Shown in pieces: positions 12,208 to 22,950 of a stretch of 64,000 nucleotides of DNA. The stretch's first letter is position 1. Every line of letters starts with the position of its first letter. Origin of the DNA: Acanthamoeba sp. SK_2022b (Eukaryota > Discosea > Longamoebia > Acanthamoebidae); assembly GCA_027943245.1 (NCBI GenBank), contig JANDJZ010000257.1, positions 1 to 64,000 on the forward strand. The letters run 5' to 3'. A program made the position numbers and the translations under genes. A model generated the notes under the pieces. That model had not been told where the DNA came from. It worked only from the letters and a program-made list of their open reading frames with translations, and did not search any database.

Positions 12208-13078
12208 TCAGAGAGGGCCTACGGTCTCCTGCATTTGGCCCTCGTCTCGCGTCGCTGTCGTGGCGGTCGCTGTCGCCTTCTTCTTCGTCTTGGCGGTCTT
12301 CGCGGCAGCCGTGCCCTTTGTCCCCTTCTTTGCCGGCGGCGCGCCCGCGGGCTTGGTGGCCGATGACGATGGTGGTGGCGCTGTCGGTGGCTCGGCCGCG
12401 CTGGCCGCCGTGGCCGTCGCAGTTGTGGTGCCCGCGGCCGTCTTCTTCTTGGCCGCACCGCCTGCTCGCTTGACCACCGGCTTCTTGGGCCCGGCCGCGG
12501 CCTTTTTCTTGGGCGGAGGCGCTGCCTTCTTGGCCGCTGCGGCTGGCGCCGGCTCTTCGGGCTCGCGGGGCGGAAGAGGCGGCGGCACTGACGAGTTCGG
12601 TGTTGGCGTTGGCGACGACGATGCGGAAGAAGTGGAGGTCTCCTGCTTGATGGTGCCCACCTTCGTCTTGGCCTTCTTTGTCTTTGTCGTCGTCTTTTTC
12701 GTGCCACCGCCGCCCTCCTCTAGGTCGCCCTCCGCGCCATCATCGGCAGCGACGGCCATGTAGTGCAGCTCTTCTTGGTTGCCTCCCGCTCGCCTCTTGG
12801 CCCGCAGCCGCACTACCCACCTGCAGAAATAAATAAATAAATATAATTAAAATTAAATGGCTGCATCTGATTGATCGTCACTCTTGTGAAGGAAGTTTAG
12901 ATTAAAGGGAGGAGCTGTAAATCTTATTTAATAATTAAATAAAAGGTTTGGACGCGTACTGCGGCGGACAACAGCAGCACCAAAGGGCGAAGAAGAGGAC
13001 CAACAGAAGTGTGAAACCCGCAATCATTGCGAAGATGGTGAACCCCACCAACGCATCTCCGTGGATGTAGTGCTCCAT
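12208..13078 (-). CDS. Small membrane protein with Lys/Ala/Pro-rich tail
   Basis: Two exons: 12960-13078 and 12208-12820. Exon 1 encodes MEHYIHGDALVGFTIFAMIA and continues as a single membrane helix, ending in a Cys cluster (ALWCCCCPPQ) likely to be palmitoylated. The join at CA|G gives PPQWVVRLRAKRRAGGNQEE. The remaining roughly 190 residues are low-complexity: acidic GAEGDLEEGGGG, then runs of Lys, Ala and Pro such as APAAAAKKAAPPPKKKAAAG, ending QMQETVGPL and TGA (12208-12210). The tail resembles histone-H1-like or linker repeats only in composition. I do not recognise a family. It converges with the kinase-like gene (158 bases between stops) and diverges from the amidohydrolase gene (123 bases between starts), so the latter two probably share a promoter. 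Confidence 0.65.
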
Positions 13079-13201
13079 CTTCGGTGGTTCCATGGCGAAC
13101 ACACCGGAGGCTCGGAAGGATACCCGAGTTTAATTTCGACCAAAATACTGCTAAAACAAAATAAAAACAAAATAAAAGCTGTTCCTTTCTGGGCAGCGAG
13201 G

Positions 13202-14783
13202 ATGGAAGACGAAGGTGCGCGGCTCGTGTGGCACTCGACGCCACCGGAGGCGCTGTATGCCGAGAGTCAGAGCCTCCTCACTCGCCGTAGGATCATGGTG
13301 GGGGTGCTGGTCTGTCTTGCCCTCACCACCGTCGCTTTTGCCATCTCCACCACCGTGCTTGCGATCGAGCTGCTTGACGACGACAGCAGCGATGACCCTG
13401 CACGGTCCTGCCCTCCCGTACTACACCAACCTAAGTTTCCTCATTAAGTTATCTTATCAATAAATAAATCAATAATAACTGTGCAGGCGCCTGTGGACAA
13501 CGGGAGTGTAGATGACTTTCCTCTCTACCCTGCGGATCCATGGGACGTGACCGCCAACCACTCTCGCACCATCACCTTCACTACAACCCAAGGTTTCCCC
13601 TCGTGCCTTTTCTCCATCAGACCGACCAGCCCCGTTAATGCCCCGTGTCGTGGCCGTAGGTACGTGGATGAACGTGGACGTGTCCCCCGATGGCTCGGAG
13701 CTGCTCTTCGACCTGCTGGGCGATATCTACACTGTTCCCTCCCAGGTAAACGTCAACGCGCATGTGTGGCTTGGCCTGTGCTATTCATTTTTTTGTTGTT
13801 TGTTGGTGGTATTCAATAGCGACAGCCATTAGAGATTGACGCTACTCTCACTCACTCTTTCTTGTTCTCTCTTCCGTAGGGCGGCGAGGCGCAGCTCCTG
13901 CGAGGAGGACCGGCCTTTGAGGTCCAGGCTCGCTACGACCCCGGCGGGAAAAGGATCATCTTCACCAGGTGCGATTCACGGTGGTGGGCCGAGCTGGGTG
14001 CTGACGTCAGCATCATGATGACACCTCTCTCCCTCGTTCTATCTCTCTCTCTTCTACTTCTACTTCCTCTTCCAGCGACATCTCCGGCTGCGACAACATC
14101 TGGCTCATGGAGAGGAGTGACCCCGCTGGCGCAGTGCAAGTCACGCACGAGCCCTACCACGTCGTCACGTACACCTTCTCCTCCACCTACTCTGTCGCCA
14201 CGCCTCCCTTAATAGATCGCCGTCACAATCGCGCGACGACGCCCTCCTCATCAGGAACGCCGTGTGGGCTCCCGACGGCGAGTCGATCGTTGCCGAAAAG
14301 GTTCGATTTCGGGACGCCGTTGCTTAAACGGCCCGAGCTCCACCGCGCAATAGGGCACTGACCCCCTCCTTCGCGTTCGCCGCGATCGCAGTGGTACACG
14401 GTGACCGTGCGCTCGATCCCGGGAGCCGAGCTCTGGCACTACCCGATCTCGGACGTCGAGAAGGGTGAGGGCTCCCGCTACGTTGGCCGCAAGTCTCCGA
14501 GCTCGCAAATTGGCGCGCAGGAGCCCTTCTTTTCTCCGGACGGCCTCCACGTCTACTACAGGTGCGCGCGCTGCGTTCCTCCTCCTCCTCCTCGAACCTC
14601 TCCTTAACTTTCCGTGTCGTGTGTCGTGTGCAATGCAGCCAGAATATGGTAGACGGTCAGTACTGGAGCTACAACAAGGACCCCCATGCTGGCATATTTG
14701 CCATTCTGCGATTCAACATCGGCGCCAACACCACCGAATATGTCACTGGTGGGCCAGGAGGCGTGCGTAGCGGCCTACCTCTG

Positions 14784-14826
<43 letters not shown>

Positions 14827-17800
14827 GAGAGAGAGAGAGAGAGAGAGATGGATGATCACTTGCGATCTACTCACTCATATGATCTGGGCAACCAATTGTT
14901 GGGCTCCAGGCCGCGCGTCCAATCTTGTCCAAGGACGGCAAGACGCTTGCCTTTGTCCGCCGCATTTACGGCAACACCTCGCTGGTCTTGCATGATGTCG
15001 ACACCGGTACGCGTCTTCGCTGGCCGTGGTTTGGGGGAGGGGTGAGGGCAACACGCGCAGGGAGTGATATCCATCTGCTGACGGCGCCCTACGTCGACTT
15101 CAGGCAACGAGAAGATAGTGTACAGGCTGTTGGGTTTCGATCAGCAGGAGTCATCGTCCCCCGCGGGCGTCTATCCGAGCTACACCTTTGCCAACAACGA
15201 CACGGAGATCATCGTGTGGGCCAAGGGCGGCATGCTCGTTCGGTAAAGTTGGTCGCTTTATTTATTATTTTAAATTTTATTTGTATTTTACGAGCATCTA
15301 CGAAAACGTTACCTCACCGCATGACCCCTTCGCAGCCTCGATCTGCAGACAGGAAGCGCAGTGGACATCCCTATCACCGTCAACGTCAATCTTGACATGG
15401 CCAATACGGTCCGTGCCACCTACAACGTGACCAGGTACCATTGCCTTTTATTTGTTCATTCAGTTGGAAGTAGACAGCGCAATAATCGTATATTTATTCT
15501 ATATTCTTCACCACAGCGCCTCCAATTCGTTCGAGGTCAGGGTCACCAACTCGTTTTCGATGGCCACCGTAGATGGGGTTGACTACGCTGCTTACACCGC
15601 CGCCGGGAAGACCTATGGTGCGAGCACCACCGACTCCCGGTCGCGGTCGCGCTGTGATGCTGTGTGCTCTGACTTGCGCGGGTTGGGGGGATATCTCCTG
15701 CACGACCCTGGCGCCACGCAGTGAAGGCGCTGCTCGCCGGGGCGCCCTGGGCTCTGCTGCCCGAAGACGCCGGCCTGGAATCGTATCCGTCGCTCTCGAG
15801 CGCGGGCGACAAGGTCGTCCAGGTGCTGTGGGACGACGTCGCGCTCTCCACCATCCAGGTCGTGTCCGTCGACCTGCCCACGCTCTCCGTTTCCAAGGTG
15901 CAGTTTTGCTCGCGCTCCTGAGTTCATTACCTGTTGCCGACCTCGTGGCGTGTGTATGTTTATGCTGTGTATATGTATATGTGTTGGTGATGCACAGATA
16001 GAGAACGTCACGCTGCCGCGTGGGCGCTACGGCTATCCCAAGTTTTCGCCTGTGAACGAAAACGAGATCGTCTACCAGCGCTTCCCGGGCGACTCGCTGA
16101 GCGGGGACCTGTACTCGTACCGCCCGGGCATCTACCTAGCCTCCTTCAGCGAGACGCAAGGTTACGCGCCACGGACAACTCTCCTTTATTGTCTGGTTGC
16201 TATGCAACCACCGGGGGGGGGCTGACGCGCGCACGCCAACAGGTTGGTCGCACCGTCTGCTGAGCGAAGAAGGGCGGAGCCCGGCGTTCTCTGCTGATGG
16301 CGCGGCGGTCTACGTCAACGCGGGCTACTACCCCGAGCTCACGTTGGTCAAGATCGACGTCCAGTCCCTGAAGCAGACTATCGTCGCCACCAGCAAGTAT
16401 GCGGTCGACATTCGCATCGCCCCGGATGAGTCCAACATCGCCTTCACCGAATTCGAGCAGGCCTACCTCACGCCCTTTGCCGGTCCCAAGCCCGCCCCGC
16501 CACGAACGACGATCAAACTCGCTGATGTGGTGTGACGTGTCGGGCGTGGGCCGGGGGGGGGGGTTATGCAGGGACGGGATCGGCGCCGCTGACGTTGAGC
16601 TCGCGCAAGGGGCTGCAGCCTAAGCAGCTGCAGCGCTGTTCGCAGGACGGCACCCACTACGTCACGTGGGTGCGCAAGGGGGGCAAGTGGACCCTCGCCT
16701 GGCTCCTGGCGCACGACCTCCACCTCCTCAACCCACAAGACGTACATACTACCACCTATATGACTGTCAGCAAACCATGGTTTTTTCTTGTATTTGTTTA
16801 TTTATTTATTTATTTTTCCTTTCTACACCAAGGCCCTAGCGTGCAGCAATATGAACTTGGCCTGCGTGGTGGCCAAGACCCAACGGAGCGATCTGAGCTT
16901 CACGCTGGCTACCGGGACGGCCAACACGTCTGTGTGCTTCAGCAACGTACGTTGGCCCGTCGCATACGCTCGTGATCTCACATTAACTCTGCATTCATTC
17001 ATGCTCACTCAGGCAACGCTTATCACAATGACCACGGCCAACCAAACCGCGGGCTCGGTGATCGCAAACGCACGCCTGGTCGTCAACGCTGACCGCATAG
17101 TGGCGGTACAGCCATCGCTTTTTTTTTTTGTTTGTCCATTCTTTTTATTTTGTTATTTTACAAATTTTATTGTTTTCTAAAATTATGGCAAATGCTAGCT
17201 CGGTCCTGCGGCGGACGTGCCTTGTCCAGCGGGAGCCACCGACATGGACATGACCAACCACGTCGTGCTGCCTGGCTACATCGACGCCCACGCCCACTGG
17301 ACCGGTACTACCGACTGGGCTCTACTCCAGCTGGCCGCGAGCTGACCCTCGCGAATGACTCGTTTGGCTGCGCGCTCGGTCCCACCCACAGGCGGCGGCA
17401 ACGTCTTCACCAAGCAGAGCTGGGAGTTCCTGGCCAACCTGGCCTTTGGCGTGACCACCCTCCACAATCCGTCTGCCGACACCCCGTACGCTTGGGCCAG
17501 CGCCGAACACCTCTCCTTTCTCTCGCGATTTGCTCAAATCATTTCATTTTCCATTTCTCTTCGATGCCCTGCAGCGCCGTGTTCTATGAGGCCGAGCTGA
17601 TACGCAGCGGCAAGGTCACCGGCCCTCGGGTCTTCAGCACCGTACGCTGGCTCACTCTCGTGGTCTCGCTTATTTTTTGTTATAACGGCGAAGATGGCGA
17701 CAATGACGATGGTTTGTTTGGGGGGGGGGGATGTGTGCAGGGTCATCCGATCTACGGCGCCGGAGGGACGGACCATGCCGAGATAGGAAGCCTGGAGGAC

Positions 17801-18334
17801 GCCCTCTCGGCTCTCCGTCTGCGCAAGGCCTTTGGCGCGTTCTCCGTCAAGTCGTACATGCAGCCCTGTCGCGCCGCGCGCCAGCGTTTGCTGCAGGCGG
17901 CGCGCGAGCTCAACATGGACGTCGTAGTGGAGGGTGGCATGGCCTTCTATTGGGTACCAAGATATCTTCTTTTACTCTTATCAATAGTATTTTGGAAGAT
18001 ATAGTTTCTGGTCTGTATGGTTTGCATTTCGCAAAACACCAACATTCATGTTATGTTTCAGAATCTCAATCAGATCATGGACGGTCACACTACGATCGAA
18101 CACTCTCTGCCCATGGCTCCCCTTTACAACGACGCGGTACGAGCACTGCTTAATTATTATTATTATTATTATTTATAATTGTTATCTCAAAGTATGTCTT
18201 TTTATTTCCTAATTTTTACATCTTCGCATCAGGTGTCGCTGTTTGCACTGAGTGGGACTGGCTGGACGCCCACCCTGGTCGTCAATTTTGGAGGACTGTG
18301 GGGAGAGGTAAGCGAGTAGTGCTGAATGAAGTGT

Positions 18335-18400
<66 letters not shown>

Positions 18401-19167
18401 ACACACACACACATTGACCCACCAGGAGTACTGGTACCAAGAGACGAACGTCTGGGAAAATGAGCGGCTGATGCGCTTCGCTCCCAACGCGCCTGTGATG
18501 GCCAGGCACGTATCGGGCGCAGCCTGCCTAAACATCGGCAGTCTCTAATTGCTGTTGCGCAACGCGGATTCATCTTACGCAGGTCGCTGCGCCGTCAAAA
18601 GGCTGAGGCTCCCTGGGACTACCATCATTTCGCCACCGCGCAGTCTGTGGCGGCCGTGGCCAACGCCGGAGGCAGCGTGCACGCCGGCGCCCACGGACAA
18701 ATGCAGGTTTTGTAGAGCTGTCGGCATATTAGAATTTTATTTTATAAATTGAATTAATATTGTTTTTCTATCGACAGGGTATCGGCTACCATTGGGAGAT
18801 GGGCATGCTGAGCCAAGGAGGCCTCACGCCCTATCAGGTCCTCTACGCGTGCACTCTGGGTCCGTTTTCTTCACTCTCTTTGTGAACGTGTGCAAGCCTG
18901 TAATCTGACGGTCACTGGCACACCGCAGGCCCGGCGAGGGTGTTGGGCATCGGCAACGACTTGGGCTCGCTGGAGGTGGGAAAGCTCGCCGATTTGGTCT
19001 TCTACGAGGTCGCGGACAGCCCGCTGGACGACATCATCGCCAACAGCCCGCGGGTCAAATTCGTCATGAAGGACGGTCGGCTGTGGGACGCCGCCACCAT
19101 GGACCAGATCCTTCCTACGGCGCAACCGCTTCCCGCCGGGCCTGTACTCAACACGCCCTCGCTCTGA
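13202..19167 (+). CDS. Membrane-anchored beta-propeller (TolB/PD40-like) amidohydrolase
   Basis: About 25 exons. Exon 1 (from ATG 13202) gives a short cytosolic head and one signal-anchor helix (IMVGVLVCLALTTVAFAIST), so a type II membrane protein. A long stretch of PD40-type blades follows, with repeats such as NVDVSPDGSELLFDLLGDIY, AVWAPDGESIVAEK, PFFSPDGLHVYYS and IAPDESNIAFTEF. The C-terminal third is an amidohydrolase: HVVLPGYIDAHAHWTG (metal HxH, about 17260-17305), FSVKSYMQP (candidate carboxylated Lys, 17840s), TTIEHSLPM (metal His, 18090s), HAGAHGQMQG (18690s), and closing GIGNDLGSLEVGKLADLVFY. The fold hydrolyses C-N bonds in cyclic or peptide-like substrates; substrate unknown. Bacteria encode proteins with the same two-part order, suggesting an old transfer or shared ancestry, but the many introns show it is long settled here. 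The function class is secure; individual exon edges are not. Confidence 0.93.
14785..14849. repeat. (AC)n followed by (GA)n
   Basis: Compound repeat in an amidohydrolase intron. Confidence 0.95.
18335..18413. repeat. (TC)n followed by (AC)n
   Basis: Compound repeat in an amidohydrolase intron, ending 13 bases before the next exon. Confidence 0.95.
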
Positions 19168-19268
19168 TACCTTCATCCAGTACGCGAGCTTATTTACTAT
19201 TTATTTTTTTTGATATTATTATTATTTTTCTGCGGTATAAATAAAAGAAATAAATATGTGATTTGCCC

Positions 19269-20489
19269 TCAGCAGGGCATCGCCAAGTTTGCCATCGCGT
19301 GGAGGTAGTCGCAAACGGGGGGCAGCTTGGGACAGACGGTGAAGGTGGCTGTGCAGTTCGTGGAGCCACAGCAAACTGCGGGGAACAGGCCCTCGTTCGC
19401 CACCGTGCGCAGGTGGGTGTCGTAGATCGTTGGCGTCACTGCACGTACGACAACGTAGCGCGCGCACGTTTGAGCGCCATTTTCACGTTTCTCTACGCAT
19501 GCTTACTTACCTTGCACACCGTTCTTGTAGAAGGCGATCTTGTGCTGCACGAGGTCAACATGAACGCCGAGCCTGTCTCCCTTACGGTAGGGCGGCGCGA
19601 AGTGAGTAATGGCCGGGTTGTGAGACATGATCAGGAAACCGTTCGGAGACCAGCCCCATGCCCTATGTGCGGCGGCACCTGATCTCTCCGTGAGGTGAGT
19701 CGCTGCTTCAGTTTTCGACACCCAAAATGTAATTATAAAACAGAATAAAACGTAAACAAAATAAATCAAACGTAGTCATGACTTACGGATCCAGTACTTC
19801 TGGCCAGCGACGCGGCCATCAACGAGCCCGACGGCAAACGAGCTCCCAGTCTCCTCGAGCGTGACCTCGAAGACAGACACAGCGCCCGGTCTGAATGTGC
19901 ATTGGGCGCGCACGCAAGAGGTCAATAGAAATGTGGCCGACGTGCAAGTGCTGACGCACCGCAGGGCATGCTTGGATGTGTAGATGGTCGTGTCTGACTC
20001 GGTCGGCCGCATGGTCAAGCCTCGATTTGTGATCACAGTGGACTGTCGCGTGTCCCACTCCAAATATGGTAGGCCTGCGGTTGTGTACGCCATCAGGAGA
20101 ATGCCATGATGATGACGATGTCGCCGACGGTTTACGAGGCAATAGTGTTGCCGGTGGGTGGCGTGGATATACGGACTCAACAGGCGAGCGTAGAGATCGC
20201 AGTACGAGGTGATCTTCTCCGCCTGCTTCACATCCTCCACCGCTTGCACGTGGCCACGCATCATCGCGTAGCAATGCCTCCGCCATAGTTCCTCGTCACT
20301 GGCTGCACACGAAACGAGCGCTGGTTGAGGTCTGCACTGCATTCTTTTCTAATCTTCAGGGGAGGTACTGAAGATGGACCAGCCGTGACTGACGGAAGCG
20401 GCGTGGCACAGATCTACGGGTGCAAGGAAAGAGAAAACGTGCATTATCAACTCGGGCGGAAGCTCACCCAACGGATCCGCATCTTCCAT
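19269..20489 (-). CDS. F-box and SPRY (B30.2) domain protein
   Basis: Minus strand, at least four exons. The start at 20489 gives MEDADPLGELPPELIMHVFS followed by FLAPVDLCHAASVSHGW, a clear F-box that would bind Skp1 in an SCF ubiquitin ligase. An upstream in-frame ATG at 20597 exists but adds no recognisable sequence. The next exon starts SDEELWRRHCYAMMRGH. The SPRY part includes FRPGAVSVFEVTLEETGSSF then AVGLVDGRVAGQKYWIR, AWGWSPNGFLIMSHNPAITH, and the hallmark GDRLGVHVDLVQHKIAFYKN. The last exon encodes NEGLFPAVCCGSTNCTATFT and ends ANLAMPC, TGA (19269-19271). SPRY domains bind protein targets, so this is probably a substrate receptor; the target is unknown. It converges with the amidohydrolase gene (about 100 bases between stops). 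Confidence 0.9.
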
Positions 20490-20715
20490 CTCCGATTTTG
20501 TTTGCGGCCAAACATTTTCTCTTGGTTTCTCTTCTCTTCCAACGCAAGCATTACGATCCCGTAAGAGCCTACACCATGGTACCCACTCTCTCTCCATCCA
20601 TCCAACAAAACTACGCCCTTATCTAATAACAAGAATCACGAACCACGAACGGGATGGGTTGTGGTCAAATCCACAACTAACTTGCCCACTAACATTTTTT
20701 ACCGGTTATTGAATT

Positions 20716-21198
20716 ATGAAGTCAGATCTGCCAGAGGGTTGGGTGGAACGCAAGTCGAGCAGCCGACCGGGCCGAGTGTACTACTACAACGCCTCCACGG
20801 GTGAGAGCCTGTGGGAACGCCCCACGGCCGCGGCTGCTGCGCCGGCCAAGAAGGCTTCCTCGGGCAAGGTGCAGGCTAGCCACATATTGGTCAAGCACAG
20901 GGGCTCGCGCAACCCGTCGTCGTGGAAGGAGCCCGTGGTGACGCGCAGCAAGGAGGAGGCCCTGGCCATGATCCAGGCCTACCGCCAGCGCATTATGTCA
21001 GGCGAGGTCAGGTTCGAGGAGCTGGCCGCCACGGAGAGCCACTGCAGCAGCGCCAAGCGAGGTGGCGACCTGGGACCGTTCGGTCGCGGGGAGATGCAGA
21101 AGCCGTTCGAGGATGCCACCTACGCGCTGGCCGTCGGGGAGGTGAGCGAGCCCGTCGACACTGCCTCCGGCATCCACCTCATATTGAGGACCGCGTAA
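20716..21198 (+). CDS. PIN1: Pin1-type peptidyl-prolyl cis-trans isomerase (WW + parvulin)
   Basis: Intronless, 160 residues, the usual Pin1 length. An N-terminal WW domain ([20 protein letters not shown], closing SLWERP) binds phospho-Ser/Thr-Pro. After an Ala-rich linker comes the rotamase: [20 protein letters not shown], with the paired phosphate-binding region (here [11 protein letters not shown]), [40 protein letters not shown] with the active-site Cys, [20 protein letters not shown] and [12 protein letters not shown]. It isomerises pSer/pThr-Pro bonds in mitotic and transcription proteins in nucleus and cytosol. The ATG at 20716 directly precedes the WW domain. Very high confidence. Confidence 0.98.
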   Translation: MKSDLPEGWVERKSSSRPGRVYYYNASTGESLWERPTAAAAAPAKKASSGKVQASHILVKHRGSRNPSSWKEPVVTRSKEEALAMIQAYRQRIMSGEVRFEELAATESHCSSAKRGGDLGPFGRGEMQKPFEDATYALAVGEVSEPVDTASGIHLILRTA

Positions 21199-21555
21199 AA
21201 CACCACGCCATCACCTCTTTGATCCACTCGCCAAAGAAAGAGCGTGTAACAACGCGTTACCATCCCACTCCATGCCTCTCTTCCTCTTCCTCTTCGCCCT
21301 ACTTGCTGACGTCAGCAACAGGCCCTGCTTGCTGCACAATTTGTGCAGGGCAGGCGTTGAGATTGGCAGCCCGTCTGGTGCGGGATTCCCACTCGTTCTC
21401 GGGCGCACTTGGGCTGCGCCCCGTGCAGAAGCAATGAAGAGGGCGTCAAATGGAGTGGACCTGCCAGCTCCATCGTGAATGGAAAAGGAGAGGGCACCAT
21501 CAACGCCAAGGCTCTCCCACAACCCAAAACCCAACAAGCAGACCAGTTGCACCCT

Positions 21556-22738
21556 ATGGCCTCTTTCCATCCAACAGCAATTCACAGCTTTGCCAACTAC
21601 CTCATCCTCCAAGACCGTGAGGAAGGCGGTAGACGACTTGCCGAGAAGCTTTCAGAATACAAGGGTACCCCGTGCCCTGTGTGGCTTATCGTGCACCACC
21701 TTCATCCTTTCCTCCTTTTTACACGCAGGCAAGAAGGACGACGCGATCGTGCTTGGCCTGCCGCGGGGTGGCGTGGTTACCGCCTACTACGTCGCCACTG
21801 AACTGGGCCTCCCATTGGACGTAATCGTGTCGCGTAAGGTCGGCTGCCCCTTCCGCGAGGATCTGACCATCGGTACTGCCAAGCCAGCCGCCCTCATCTC
21901 TGGCGCTTGCTCTCTGGTTTACCCTTTTCGTGGACTTTTTGCATTGCGACGTGGCTTGCTTAGGCGCGCTGACCCTGGACGGCACATGCGAGTTGAACGA
22001 CTATCTGATGAAGAGGTTCTCCCTAAAGAAGAGCGACTTGGATCACAGCATCGAGCGTGAGCGCAAAGAAGCAGAGCGTAGGTACGAGGCACACGCTTTG
22101 CTATCCACTCTGATGTCCACGGACCAATGGGGGTTGTGGTGGCTGATGCTGATGCTGATGTTGATTGGATAGGACCAAGCTCTACCGGGGCGACAGGCCA
22201 TCTCCCAACCTCGAAGGCAAGGTGGTGATCCTGGTGGACGACGGCGTCGCCACTGGAGCCTCAGCCAAGGCTGCCCTCCTGTCCATTCGCAAGAGGTAAC
22301 TGCAACACAATCTACACGTGGAGATTCTGGCTCTATCATCAGTACACGAACCAATGAATGCACAGGCACCCGAGCAAGGTCATCCTGGCTACGCCGGTCA
22401 TGCCCTTCGAGCGCATCGGCCAGTTCCACGGTCTTGTCGATGATCTGGTCCCGCTGGCAGCCCCCAAGAAGTTCTACTCTGTAGGCCAGTTCTATCGCAA
22501 CGTAAGCGGCATCACTTACACACTCCCGCCTGCTCTCTGCTGACTCGCATCCGCAACCTCTCAAACGCAGTTCGACGAGACGGAAGACGAAGAAGTGATC
22601 GAGAAGCTGCGCGAGGCCAACGAGGGCCTGCGCCCTGTCTCCGAGCAGAAGGAAAAGCAGCTTGGAGAGGAGCAGATGAAGCAGCCCCAACAACTTCGCG
22701 AAGAGAGTGCTGCCCCGATTGAGGTCACCAGCAAGTGA
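21556..22738 (+). CDS. Phosphoribosyltransferase-family protein
   Basis: Six exons: 21556-21664, 21729-21872, 21964-22081, 22173-22295, 22366-22501, 22571-22738; all joins are in frame. Key motifs: REEGGRRLAEKLSEYKGKKD, VLGLPRGGVVTAYYVATEL, LDVIVSRKVGCPFREDLTIG, and the PRPP-binding loop VVILVDDGVATGASAKAAL. The C terminus has HPSKVILATPVMPFERIGQF and an acidic, Gln/Glu-rich extension. Proteins with this motif set are common in bacteria as predicted phosphoribosyltransferases of unknown substrate; the PRGG and DDGVATG motifs are diagnostic. An in-frame ATG at 21409 would add MGCAPCRSNEEG, which looks like a myristoylation/palmitoylation signal, so a longer membrane-targeted form is possible. 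I prefer 21556 because family similarity begins there. Probably of bacterial origin, though now intron-rich. Confidence 0.92.
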
Positions 22739-22950
22739 TCATGTACGCAGCAGAACAGGAATGCGCCATCGCTTATCCACCCTCCAACGCGGCTACCGTA
22801 CCGTAGAGCTGACGTGTAACCACGTAGCGTGTTTCGTTTTCCTCCTCTGGTTTATCAAATTTGGTAATTCGAAGTCAGCGGAGCTTCAAGTCAAGAAGCT
22901 GCGGCTTGTGCTTCTGGCGGTACCACACGCTTTGCGGGCAAGTAGGTGAG